Positions 17,834 through 26,119 of a stretch of 64,000 nucleotides of DNA are shown piece after piece. The stretch covers positions 53,766-117,765 of the forward strand of contig NZ_JABMKY010000029.1 of assembly GCF_013204845.1 (NCBI RefSeq), read 5' to 3'. This DNA comes from Paenibacillus qinlingensis. GTDB taxonomy: Bacteria > Bacillota > Bacilli > Paenibacillales > NBRC-103111. The first letter of the stretch is position 1. Every line of letters starts with the position of its first letter. Both the position numbers and the translations under genes were made by a program. The notes under the pieces were generated by a model, which saw nothing but the letters and a program-made list of their open reading frames with translations, was not told the origin of the DNA and did no database searches.

Positions 17834-17886
17834 GCCCAATAAGCTGCATGTCTCTTTAAAGATGACATGTGCTTATTGGGCTTTTC
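17834..17886 (+). terminator. Strong terminator after the cohesin-SLH anchor
   Basis: A long stem pairs GCCCAATAAGC-GCATGTC with GACATGTGCTTATTGGGC and is followed by TTTTC. It ends the giant enzyme/anchor transcript. Confidence 0.85.
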
Positions 17887-17936
17887 ATGCAAAAATTTGC
17901 GCAAGAATGAATATTGTGTTGTTAATTTCTTCCTTA

Positions 17937-17959
17937 TATAATGATGGTGAACGCTTACA
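17937..17959 (+). promoter_or_regulatory. Promoter with cre-like site for the kinase-regulator pair
   Basis: A perfect -10 TATAAT (17937-17942) is followed by GGTGAACGCTTACA (17946-17959), one mismatch from the CcpA consensus. A -35 is not obvious. Confidence 0.55.
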
Positions 17960-17997
17960 TATAAGTTTGTCTGCTTCAGTTGAAAGGTGGCATCAAC

Positions 17998-19809
17998 ATG
18001 AAAGGGTATAAGCAATATTTCAATGGGCTCTCGATTAAAAACAAAATCTTCTCCACAAATATTTTGATTATTATCCTTTCGATTTCAATTATTGCGCTTT
18101 TTGCCAACATCGTCTCTCAAAAAGCAATTATCGAGAAAGCAGTCAAAAATTCGTCAAGGGAACTCGTTCTCATTGACAATAACCTGCAGACATTAATTAC
18201 GACAGTCGAAGATTATTCAAAAATATTGGCAACGGATTACAGGTTGCAAAATGAACTTTATAACGATTTTTTAGAAAATAATAACTTATCGACCTCTCAT
18301 TATGTGGGGGGGTTAGATAATTTATCAATGAAAAAGACGCTCTCTGAAGTCATTAGCAACATTGTTGAGCCCAATACCAATATCAAAGCGGTAAGTGTTC
18401 TCACCTCAAATCATCAATGGGTCGATGTAGGCTTTGCGGATAATGAGTTTGCTTCCCGAATATTCGGATCCGGCCCAGAAGCCATCGATCATTCCTTTCA
18501 GCCTGTCTTGACAGGGTTAATGAAGTTCAAATTCCGCTATGAAGGGGATGACAACGTATTTGCCGTTTCCAAAACTGTTATCCATAAAGATACTGGAAAA
18601 ACGGTCGGATTGGTTGTTTTATACGTGAAAGAAACAGTTATCGCCTCTATTTATGAAAGGAAAATGAACTACAAGGGAGGAAATTTCTATATACTCGATC
18701 AAAATGGAAACATCATCTCTTCCCAGAATAAAGCTAATTTGTACCGGGATTTCAAAGAGGCGACCTCGATATCAATTCCTAATTCTACTCAAGTAGAAAC
18801 AGGTTTTTTTCAAGGAAACGGGAGCGAGAAGGTGTTGGTATCTACTCACCGATTGGAACCATTAGAATGGTCGATTGTAAGTGTTATTCCCATTGATGAA
18901 ATTACGGTAGAGCGCAAAGAAATTAACAAATTAATTATTTGGATCGGCTCCTTATGTCTATTGCTCGCATTTATTGTCTCCTATCTGTTGTCACGATCGA
19001 TTACGAGGCCGATCTTCCAACTTTCCAGAACGATGAGAGATATTCGAACCGGCCATTTGACGGTCAGAAGCTCGTACCAATCATCGGATGAAATCGGTTA
19101 CTTAAACGATGTTTTTAATAATTTGATGGACCGTATCGAAGAACTAGTGGCTGAAAATGTGGAGGAACAGAAGACGAAGGCTGAAATTGAATTCAAATTA
19201 CTGCAAACGCAGGTGCAACCTCATTTTTTGTATAATACCCTTGAAACGATCATATCGCTTATTAAACTGAATATGAAAACAGAAGCCATTACAGCAACGA
19301 AATATATGGCCAATTTCTATAAAATTTCGCTAAGCAAAGGTAACGATATCATTACACTTAGAGAAGAAATGCAACTATCTGAGAGTTATTTGGAAATTCA
19401 GCAATTGCGCTATGTAGAGTATATGGCATATACAATGGATATTGATGAGGATATTATGTCGTGTTCAATTTCGAAGTTAACGTTGCAGCCGATTGTGGAA
19501 AATGCTATCTATCATGGACTTAAGAGGAAAACGGAAAAAGGCTTATTGAGGATTACTGGGCGCCGAATGGGTGACGAGGTGCGTATTGAAATTTACGATA
19601 ACGGCGTGGGAATAGAAGAATCGCAAATAAAGGGATTGTTGAGGGAGGTTTCGGACTCCAGTGAAAGAACTGGCTTCGGAGTCAGAAGTGTCCATAATCG
19701 GATTAGAATGCTATATGGGGACAGATACGGATTAGAGTTAGAAAGCGAAATAGGCTTATATACCAGAGTTACCATCCGTTTGCCGTTCAAACCATTGCGG
19801 GAGGTATGA
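17998..19809 (+). CDS. YesM-type sensor histidine kinase (system 2)
   Basis: A 603-residue membrane kinase. It has a membrane helix near residues 15-38, an extracytoplasmic Cache-like sensor, a second helix near 305-325, HAMP (SRSITRPIFQLSR), the phospho-acceptor His409 in PHFLYN, the N-box PIVENAIYHG and G-box motifs DNGVGI and GFGVRSVHNR. The ATG is chosen because AAAGGTGG lies seven bases upstream; an in-frame TTG six codons earlier has no such site. One base separates its stop from the regulator gene, so they are co-translated. The pair sits between the giant enzyme and the second importer and probably controls both. Confidence 0.93.
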   Translation: MKGYKQYFNGLSIKNKIFSTNILIIILSISIIALFANIVSQKAIIEKAVKNSSRELVLIDNNLQTLITTVEDYSKILATDYRLQNELYNDFLENNNLSTSHYVGGLDNLSMKKTLSEVISNIVEPNTNIKAVSVLTSNHQWVDVGFADNEFASRIFGSGPEAIDHSFQPVLTGLMKFKFRYEGDDNVFAVSKTVIHKDTGKTVGLVVLYVKETVIASIYERKMNYKGGNFYILDQNGNIISSQNKANLYRDFKEATSISIPNSTQVETGFFQGNGSEKVLVSTHRLEPLEWSIVSVIPIDEITVERKEINKLIIWIGSLCLLLAFIVSYLLSRSITRPIFQLSRTMRDIRTGHLTVRSSYQSSDEIGYLNDVFNNLMDRIEELVAENVEEQKTKAEIEFKLLQTQVQPHFLYNTLETIISLIKLNMKTEAITATKYMANFYKISLSKGNDIITLREEMQLSESYLEIQQLRYVEYMAYTMDIDEDIMSCSISKLTLQPIVENAIYHGLKRKTEKGLLRITGRRMGDEVRIEIYDNGVGIEESQIKGLLREVSDSSERTGFGVRSVHNRIRMLYGDRYGLELESEIGLYTRVTIRLPFKPLREV

Positions 19810-19810
19810 G

Positions 19811-21418
19811 ATGTTAAAAGTGCTCATAGTCGATGATGAATATTACTTTAGACAAGCGTTGAAAATTTCACTGCCTTGGGAAGAGTTGGGTTTCCAGATC
19901 GCTGGCGAAGCGAAGAATGGAGAGGAAGCTCTAGCATTGATGTCTGAAATTGGTCCGGATATCGTCTTGGTCGATATTAATATGCCTATTATGGACGGCA
20001 TGGAATTTATTCAGAAAGCCAAACAATCTGAGCAGGAAACAAAATTTATCATGTTAACAGGTCAAAGCGAGTTTGTATATGCCAAAATGGCTGTGCAGCT
20101 TGGGGTATTTAATTACGTGCTTAAGCCGATTGACGAAGATGAACTTAAAAACTCCTTACTTGAGATTAAGAATCTGATTGACAAAGAGCACTCTGTAAAG
20201 CTGGATTATGAACACTTAAAGAAACAGGCTAAAGAGCATATGCCGATGTTGAAGGAACGATTATTGAATGAATGGCTACAGGGCAGTAGTGTTATAGATC
20301 CCTTATCTTCTACAGAACGATTGCAGTATTTGGGCATCAATCTGGATGCTCCATTTCATATGGTGATCGTAGCCGATATTGATTCACAAGATGAGCTTGT
20401 AACCAAAGAAGACATGCACATTCGCAAGCTGGCTGTTCAAGATATAGCCCAAGAATTCATTCAAAACACATACTTCTTTGCTAGTTGCCACGATACGAAC
20501 GATCGGTATGTTATGATAATTGGCGTTCCTAGTGCTCCTTACGAAAGAATGGAAGCGATTGGTGAAGCGATTCGGAAATCGGTTCAGGCGACTTTGGGAT
20601 GTACGGTAACGATCGGCGTTGGCAATGGATACCCTGCCTTTGAATCGATATCCGTGTCCTACCAAGAAGCGTTATTTGCTTTGAAACATCGGTTTGTTTT
20701 AGGAGGCAATCAGGTTATACTTCATTCCATGATAGCCGAATCGGGTATGAAGGTCAGTTTATTCTCCGTTGAAAGGAGAATCGCGTTGTTAATGAGTATG
20801 CGAATTGGTAATCTCTCTGAGACAGAAGAGTGGCTCACGACTTTTTTCCTAGATGCTCGTACTAAGAGCGCTTCCACTGAAATGCTGTTTGTTGCCGCAC
20901 TTGAAATCGTATCCACATGTTTGGAATTTTTGGATGAGATGTCACAAAGCTTCGAACATGTCTTTCAGGATACGGCTCAAACTGATATTTTTCAGTTCAT
21001 TCAGCAGATGAACTCTTTTGGCGAACTGGAGAGATGGATTCGTAACCTGATTCTTAAAGTGATTGCCCATGTACATGGCAGAAAGCAAAATAGAGCGGCA
21101 AAAATCGTGGACGAAGTAAAATCGTATATTCAAAGTCATTATGGCAATGAAGAACTACGTATCGTAGATCTCGCGAAGAGTGTCCATATGAACTACAATC
21201 ATCTCTGTTATGTATTTAAAAAAGAAACCTCCATTACCATTAACGACTATTTGACCGAAATACGCATTACGAAAGCAAAGGGACTTTTCGATCAGGGAGA
21301 GAAGATCGTACAGTACGTCGCAAGTCAGGTAGGGTACGCAGATGCTAATTATTTCGGTAAATGCTTTAAGAAGTATATTGGAATTACCCCTAGTAAGTAC
21401 GTGAACAATATCCAATAG
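19811..21418 (+). CDS. YesN-type AraC response regulator (system 2)
   Basis: A 535-residue regulator. The receiver (residues 1-120) has DDE at 8-10, phospho-acceptor Asp55 and Lys105 in YVLKP. A long middle region (about 150-420) has no recognised signature, and a C-terminal AraC DNA-binding domain (435-533) contains IVQYVASQVGYADANYFGK. GGGAGGT precedes the ATG. It is predicted to bind the paired boxes shared by the promoters at 10160 and 21497. Confidence 0.93.
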   Translation: MLKVLIVDDEYYFRQALKISLPWEELGFQIAGEAKNGEEALALMSEIGPDIVLVDINMPIMDGMEFIQKAKQSEQETKFIMLTGQSEFVYAKMAVQLGVFNYVLKPIDEDELKNSLLEIKNLIDKEHSVKLDYEHLKKQAKEHMPMLKERLLNEWLQGSSVIDPLSSTERLQYLGINLDAPFHMVIVADIDSQDELVTKEDMHIRKLAVQDIAQEFIQNTYFFASCHDTNDRYVMIIGVPSAPYERMEAIGEAIRKSVQATLGCTVTIGVGNGYPAFESISVSYQEALFALKHRFVLGGNQVILHSMIAESGMKVSLFSVERRIALLMSMRIGNLSETEEWLTTFFLDARTKSASTEMLFVAALEIVSTCLEFLDEMSQSFEHVFQDTAQTDIFQFIQQMNSFGELERWIRNLILKVIAHVHGRKQNRAAKIVDEVKSYIQSHYGNEELRIVDLAKSVHMNYNHLCYVFKKETSITINDYLTEIRITKAKGLFDQGEKIVQYVASQVGYADANYFGKCFKKYIGITPSKYVNNIQ

Positions 21419-21496
21419 CGTACTTTTAAGAATACGGCACAATGAGGCATATATCGTTAATGTCTCCTTGTGTCTTTTTTTGTAATTGCAAACAAT

Positions 21497-21576
21497 TTTC
21501 CTTTCTGTCCGAGAATAGTCTCTGTAATTATTTGTATGGAATCCGTAGAATGAAATTAAGGATGATACCGCTTCCA
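21497..21576 (+). promoter_or_regulatory. Activator-type promoter with cre-like site for importer 2
   Basis: Elements TTTCCTT (21497-21503), GTCTCTGTA (21518-21526), -10 TAGAAT (21546-21551) and cre-like TGATACCGCTTCCA (21563-21576, one mismatch) repeat the order and spacing seen at 10160-10239 without any gap. Confidence 0.65.
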
Positions 21577-21631
21577 TTGAGGGATCAACCAAATAGATAC
21601 AATATACTGATCAAACTTAGGAGGTCAACAA

Positions 21632-22987
21632 ATGGTAAGAACAGTAAAGGTACTCGGCACTTCTCTGATGGCAGGTATGCTACTCGTTTCAGCAGGTTGT
21701 AGTACGAAGAATGAAGCCCAACCTTCATCTACCCCCGGAAATTCATCTACCCCGGCGGCAACGACAGAAACCAAGGCTGGGAGTGATAAGAAGGTAAAAC
21801 TAAGAGTTGTAACAATCACAACAGATGAGAATCGCAATAATATCATGGAAAAGCATATTAAACCGAACGTTGCCAAGGCGTTTCCGAACGTAGAAATTGA
21901 ATTTGAGCCAGGTGGCGGCGGCGAAGATATGGCGAATAAACTGAAAACGTTTAACGCTGCAGGTGATATGCCTGATGTATTCTGGAACGACGCAGGCTAC
22001 TTTACTCCGTTGAACAATACCGGCAGTATTATGGATTTAACCTCACCGATCACCAAGGACGGTTTTTTGAACAAATACGCTGTTCCTGATGCATTGAAAC
22101 ATGTTGACGGAAAGATTTACAGTTTGTCTTCCGGAGCGGATACCTATTTTACCCCGGTCATTTTCTATCATAAGGACATGTTCGAGCAAGCAGGGGTGCA
22201 AGTACCGAAAACATTTGACGAATTTATCGACGTATCAAAGAAACTAAAGGGCAAAGGCATGGTGCCTGCTGTTACCCCTGGTAAAGATGGATGGGGACCA
22301 AAGCTCTTCCTGCTTCAGCAGATGATCCAAATCGGCGATCCGCAAGCGATGGCAGATCTTGTTAGCAATAAGACAGATTTCAGTAATCCGGCGGTTAAGG
22401 CGGGAGTGTCTCGCATTGAGAAGATGGTTAAGGAAGGCGTCTTTCCGGAAGGTATTGCTAATCTAGATTACGGTCCAGCCAACGAAATGTTTACAGCTAA
22501 GAAGGCAGCTATGTACATGATGTTTACTTGGGAGCTTCCGAATTTGGCAAAAGATGATACAGTCGATTTCTTCCCGTTCCCAAGTGCTAGCGACAAATAC
22601 GACCCAACGAAGCACGTTCAGTTCTGGGGATCTCCATTGAACGGATATGCCGTTAGCGCAAAAACCAAGTTCCCTGAAGAGGCAGTAAAGTTGGCGGAAT
22701 TTCTAGCGATGGCAGACGCTCAATATTTTGAATCTACGGGTGCCCCAATTGCCTTGAAGACAGGTAATACAGTGGCGGAACCTAAGCCGTTAATGAAGAA
22801 ATTCATTTCCTGGTACAATCCTATCCCTACCAAAATTGCTTCACTCGCACTTAACTCGTTGGATGCAAAAACATCGGCAGAGCTTGCGACACAAGGGGCG
22901 AAATTGCTGACGGGACAATATCCAGCTGATAAGTTTAGTACGGAGATGGGCAAGATCTGGAGTGAAAATACGTGGTTTAAAAAGTAA
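21632..22987 (+). CDS. Sugar ABC importer, substrate-binding lipoprotein (system 2)
   Basis: A 451-residue CUT1 solute-binding protein. The signal ends with the lipobox LVSAGC (Cys23), followed by a Ser/Pro/Thr linker rich in negatively charged and small residues. The binding fold contains the typical MFEQAGVQVPKTFDEF hinge segment. The ATG follows AGGAGGTC. It opens an importer operon behind a kinase-regulator pair. Sharing a promoter architecture with the beta-helix enzyme suggests that it imports that enzyme's products. Confidence 0.92.
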   Translation: MVRTVKVLGTSLMAGMLLVSAGCSTKNEAQPSSTPGNSSTPAATTETKAGSDKKVKLRVVTITTDENRNNIMEKHIKPNVAKAFPNVEIEFEPGGGGEDMANKLKTFNAAGDMPDVFWNDAGYFTPLNNTGSIMDLTSPITKDGFLNKYAVPDALKHVDGKIYSLSSGADTYFTPVIFYHKDMFEQAGVQVPKTFDEFIDVSKKLKGKGMVPAVTPGKDGWGPKLFLLQQMIQIGDPQAMADLVSNKTDFSNPAVKAGVSRIEKMVKEGVFPEGIANLDYGPANEMFTAKKAAMYMMFTWELPNLAKDDTVDFFPFPSASDKYDPTKHVQFWGSPLNGYAVSAKTKFPEEAVKLAEFLAMADAQYFESTGAPIALKTGNTVAEPKPLMKKFISWYNPIPTKIASLALNSLDAKTSAELATQGAKLLTGQYPADKFSTEMGKIWSENTWFKK

Positions 22988-23014
22988 CCTATATAAGTTC
23001 ATTTCATAAACTGT

Positions 23015-23045
23015 ATCCCCTTGGAACCTTAAGTTCCGGGGGGAT
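23015..23045 (+). promoter_or_regulatory. Intercistronic hairpin between binding protein and permease
   Basis: ATCCCC/GGGGAT and GGAAC/GTTCC stack into one stem with a five-base loop and small internal mismatch. No T-run follows, so transcription should continue into the permeases. Confidence 0.55.
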
Positions 23046-23075
23046 TCTAAATCAAATCAGACGGTGGAGAGAGCC

Positions 23076-23960
23076 ATGAATAAGTACTACAGCACCAAAT
23101 TGTCCATATTTGTATTTTCCGCACCTGCGTTGATACTGTTTACCGTTTTCTGTGTGTATCCACTCTTGCCTGAAATTTGGATGAGTTTGAATAAACATGA
23201 TGGTTTTCGAACTTTAGGGTTTGTTGGTTTAGATAATTATAAGGATATCCTAGCTTCTGCTTCTTTCTGGACAGCTCATAAGAATACGTATCTAATCGTA
23301 GGAATTTCCGTTTTTCTGGGTTTGCCGTTTTCCTTAATGTTTGCTCTTTTTATGGATGTTCAAACTCCAAAGTTACGTCGTTTCTTTAAAACATCTGCCA
23401 TGCTTCCCGCAATTTTGTCAGTTACGGTCGTTTCAGAAATGTGGATATCCTTCTATGAACCAACTTGGGGGTTATTTAACAGTATTCTGAGATCCATAGG
23501 TCTTGAATCATGGACTCATTCTTGGCTTACTGAAAAGAACACGGTAATGCCAAGCATCGGCTTGACATTTCTATGGCAATATATTGGGCTGAACGCCATG
23601 CTATTCTATACGGGAATCAAGACGATCCCCAAAAATTATTACGAAGCTGCCCTAATTGATGGTGCTAGCTTTACCCAAGTCTGCTTACGAATTACGATTC
23701 CACTGCTTCAAGATGTAACGAAATACGTATTAATCTTGTCTACGTTAGGTTCCATGGCTTTCTATTCGCAAGTGCGCGTCATGACAGCCGGTGGTCCTGG
23801 GGATTTGTCCAGAACGGTTATTTACCAAATGTATTATGTGGCTTTCGAAACGTCAGAATTTGGTAAAGGAACGGCGATTGCGGTTGTATTTATTCTAGAG
23901 TGCCTATTCATCTCCTTTCTGATTCAACGGTTCGTCGCCAGAGAAAAACTGGAGTTTTAA
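23076..23960 (+). CDS. Sugar ABC importer permease, MalF/UgpA type (system 2)
   Basis: A 294-residue six-helix permease. The EAA loop YYEAALIDGASFTQVCLRI and the C-terminal GPGDLSRTVIYQMY segment are characteristic of MalF-like subunits. The ATG is preferred over a GTG four codons earlier because GGAGAGAG lies directly upstream of it. Confidence 0.92.
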   Translation: MNKYYSTKLSIFVFSAPALILFTVFCVYPLLPEIWMSLNKHDGFRTLGFVGLDNYKDILASASFWTAHKNTYLIVGISVFLGLPFSLMFALFMDVQTPKLRRFFKTSAMLPAILSVTVVSEMWISFYEPTWGLFNSILRSIGLESWTHSWLTEKNTVMPSIGLTFLWQYIGLNAMLFYTGIKTIPKNYYEAALIDGASFTQVCLRITIPLLQDVTKYVLILSTLGSMAFYSQVRVMTAGGPGDLSRTVIYQMYYVAFETSEFGKGTAIAVVFILECLFISFLIQRFVAREKLEF

Positions 23961-23973
23961 GGAGGAGACCATC

Positions 23974-24786
23974 ATGAAATACTTAAGCCGTGTATTTTGG
24001 CTAGCGATAGGCGGTACATTTCTGTTTCCCTTATACTGGATGATTACGATGTCACTTAAGTCCAAAAGTGAAGCTTATAATAATCCATTCGGCATTCCCT
24101 ATTCATGGGATTGGATAAACTATAGGGAAGCGTTGTCAAAATATCATTTCTTTGTTTACTTCGAGAATAGTTTGATTTATACCATAGGGACCATTGTGAT
24201 CACACTGACGACGGGGAGTATGCTAGCGTATTGTCTGAGCCGGATGCAATGGAGATTCAATTCGGCGGCACTACTCTATGTGTCTTTAGGGTTGATTGTG
24301 CCTATTGAAGTTGTATTAATTCCATTATTTCAATTAATAAAATGGTTACATCTTAAGGATAGTTATTGGGGTCTTATATTACCGTATTCCGGATTCGCAA
24401 TCGCTTCATGTGTGCTGATGTTATTTGCCTTTCTCCGTTCACTTCCTAAGGAATTGGAGGAAGCTGCTTGTATAGATGGGACGAACGTTTATCAGACATT
24501 CTTCAAAATTATTTTTCCGATTGTCACGCCAGCGCTGATGACACAATGCGTTTTATTGTTCATGCGCATTTGGAATGAGTTTCCGCTTGCTTTCATTATA
24601 GCGTCAAAAGATCAATTCCGGCCGTTAACAGTCGGCTTACTAAGCTTTTTCGTTAGCGTCGGTGTTTCAGACTGGGGACTTATTGGTGCAACGATGGTAC
24701 TCTCGAGTTTACCTATGATCATCGTATATATGATAGGTAATGAACGAATTGAAAATGCCTTGACAGCAGGAGCTATTTTGAAGTGA
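23974..24786 (+). CDS. Sugar ABC importer permease, MalG/UgpE type (system 2)
   Basis: A 270-residue partner permease with six hydrophobic segments and EAA loop ELEEAACIDGTNVYQTF. AAGGAGGAG precedes the ATG, 13 bases after the first permease. A strong terminator follows, and no ATPase gene is present. Confidence 0.93.
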   Translation: MKYLSRVFWLAIGGTFLFPLYWMITMSLKSKSEAYNNPFGIPYSWDWINYREALSKYHFFVYFENSLIYTIGTIVITLTTGSMLAYCLSRMQWRFNSAALLYVSLGLIVPIEVVLIPLFQLIKWLHLKDSYWGLILPYSGFAIASCVLMLFAFLRSLPKELEEAACIDGTNVYQTFFKIIFPIVTPALMTQCVLLFMRIWNEFPLAFIIASKDQFRPLTVGLLSFFVSVGVSDWGLIGATMVLSSLPMIIVYMIGNERIENALTAGAILK

Positions 24787-24801
24787 GATGCGAAGTCGCA
24801 G

Positions 24802-24839
24802 AACAGCAAACGTAAACGTTTGCTGTTTTTGTTTTTTTT
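24802..24839 (+). terminator. Terminator of importer operon 2
   Basis: A perfect 11-bp stem AACAGCAAACG/CGTTTGCTGTT with a TAAA loop runs into a long T-rich tract. Confidence 0.92.
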
Positions 24840-24923
24840 CTTATTCGGCCTTGAATTGTTCAAAAGTCCAATGTATGGGCAAACGAGTAATCTCCTTAGT
24901 TGCCATCGACTAGAAGTGATGCG

Positions 24924-25547
24924 CTATTCAGTAACATCTCCCATGTTGATAGGATACAGTTTACCCATATAGGCAAATGAGGATTGGCCCGTTTCTTCGG
25001 ATACAACTAGAGCTAATGCATCTGTTCGTTCAGTAATGCCAATCGCCGCTCGATGCCGCGTCCCTAATTTTTTATTGCTTGCAATCGTTGCTGATAAGGG
25101 AAGTACATTCGCTGCGGAAACAATGTGGTCATAACTAATAAACACAGCTCCATCGTGCAAGGGATTGCCAGGATAAAAGATGGATTCCAGCAAGGAATAG
25201 GATACTTTTGCTCCTACAGAGATGCCATTATGAAGATGGGCTTCGATAGCATCGTTACGCTGAATGACAATCAAGGCCCCATGGCGGCGTTGGGATAAAT
25301 GATTGACGGCGATTGATAATTCTAGATATTGAATGGAGAATGCGGATAAATAACATTGCAAGTAGAAGGAGGCGGCTATGGATTCAGCTTTTCTAAACCT
25401 GTCTTGAATGGCCTCTAATTCACTCAATATACAATGGCTCTCATCATCGATTTTATGTAAACTTTGTTGAAGGACATCGGAAATTTCATTGATGTGCTGT
25501 TTGAGCTGCTCTTTCATTGGAGAGTCGTTGCATTGGATCTGATTCAA
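24924..25547 (-). CDS. cdaS: Diadenylate cyclase CdaS (c-di-AMP synthase, sporulation type)
   Basis: A 207-residue protein made of two N-terminal helices (residues 5-65, the YojJ-type autoinhibitory region of Bacillus CdaS) and a DisA_N diadenylate cyclase domain (about 70-205). The catalytic motifs are present: DGA in LHDGAVFIS and RHR in GTRHRAAIG. It condenses two ATP to c-di-AMP. The length equals that of Bacillus subtilis CdaS, which acts in the forespore; that role here is inferred. It has no membrane helices, unlike CdaA, and no DNA-binding domain, unlike DisA. The start is TTG, with GAGGTG seven bases upstream; an internal ATG 11 codons later is possible. It stands alone between sugar operons, and no clear sigma-G promoter was recognised. 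Confidence 0.9.
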   Translation of the reverse strand: MNQIQCNDSPMKEQLKQHINEISDVLQQSLHKIDDESHCILSELEAIQDRFRKAESIAASFYLQCYLSAFSIQYLELSIAVNHLSQRRHGALIVIQRNDAIEAHLHNGISVGAKVSYSLLESIFYPGNPLHDGAVFISYDHIVSAANVLPLSATIASNKKLGTRHRAAIGITERTDALALVVSEETGQSSFAYMGKLYPINMGDVTE

Positions 25548-25610
25548 TTACTTACACCTCTGAATAGCAGAATATTCTTAATAATATTCCCATTTTTGTA
25601 AATATAATGA

Positions 25611-25799
25611 GTTGGCAACTACATTTTCGTTTGTGCTGTGAATTTTGTGTTTATTATGGCCTACGATTTTCATGAAGCTCATTCCGGTCCGGGACTAGTT
25701 GGTCCAATTGATGAAAGTTATTGGGATGAGCAAGGTGCGTGGCAGCTTAGCTTGAATTTTCCTCAATCTGCCTATTTAATCTTGCATTTTTTCAGGTAA
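25611..25799 (+). pseudogene. Remnant of a GH18-like hydrolase
   Basis: A short open frame between TGA (25608) and TAA encodes a hydrophobic strand followed by IMAYDFHEAHSGPG and VGPIDES. This resembles the conserved late-barrel strand of GH18 chitinases and spore-cortex-type GH18 proteins, (V/I)M(A/T)YD followed by PGPVAP. No signal, catalytic DxxDxDxE motif or ribosome binding site is present, so it is best read as a decayed fragment. A chance match is possible. Confidence 0.4.
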
Positions 25800-25822
25800 A
25801 GAAGAGTTTTCTAGTTCTTTTG

Positions 25823-25858
25823 AACAGCCCTCACCAAGACTACTTGGTGAGGGCTGTT
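25823..25858 (+). terminator. Perfect 16-bp hairpin in the cdaS-importer 3 spacer
   Basis: Arms AACAGCCCTCACCAAG and CTTGGTGAGGGCTGTT pair perfectly with loop ACTA. TTTGAGCTTTAT follows. It is probably the terminator of the lost gene at 25611-25799. Confidence 0.7.
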
Positions 25859-26013
25859 TGAGCTTTATCTTACTTAACGGAAATACAATTATACATAAAT
25901 TTTACTTTATTGGATAATTAATAACGAATCAATAATGACACCGGTTTCTTTCACTGCTATAATTTGTGATTACATGACTGTAATTTTTAGGGGTAATATC
26001 TTTATTTTATGAA

Positions 26014-26041
26014 TTGTAAGCGCATTCTTGAAAGGTATAAT
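26014..26041 (+). promoter_or_regulatory. Promoter of importer 3
   Basis: TTGTAA (26014-26019), a 16-base spacer and TATAAT (26036-26041) form a sigma-A-type promoter. A weak cre-like TGTAAGCGCATTCT (two mismatches) overlaps the -35. Confidence 0.6.
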
Positions 26042-26119
26042 AAATAGTGTAAGCAAATAAAAATCATTGACCTAAACAATCATGCATCGTTATGGAGACA
26101 ATAAGGGAGGATTAGAAAA

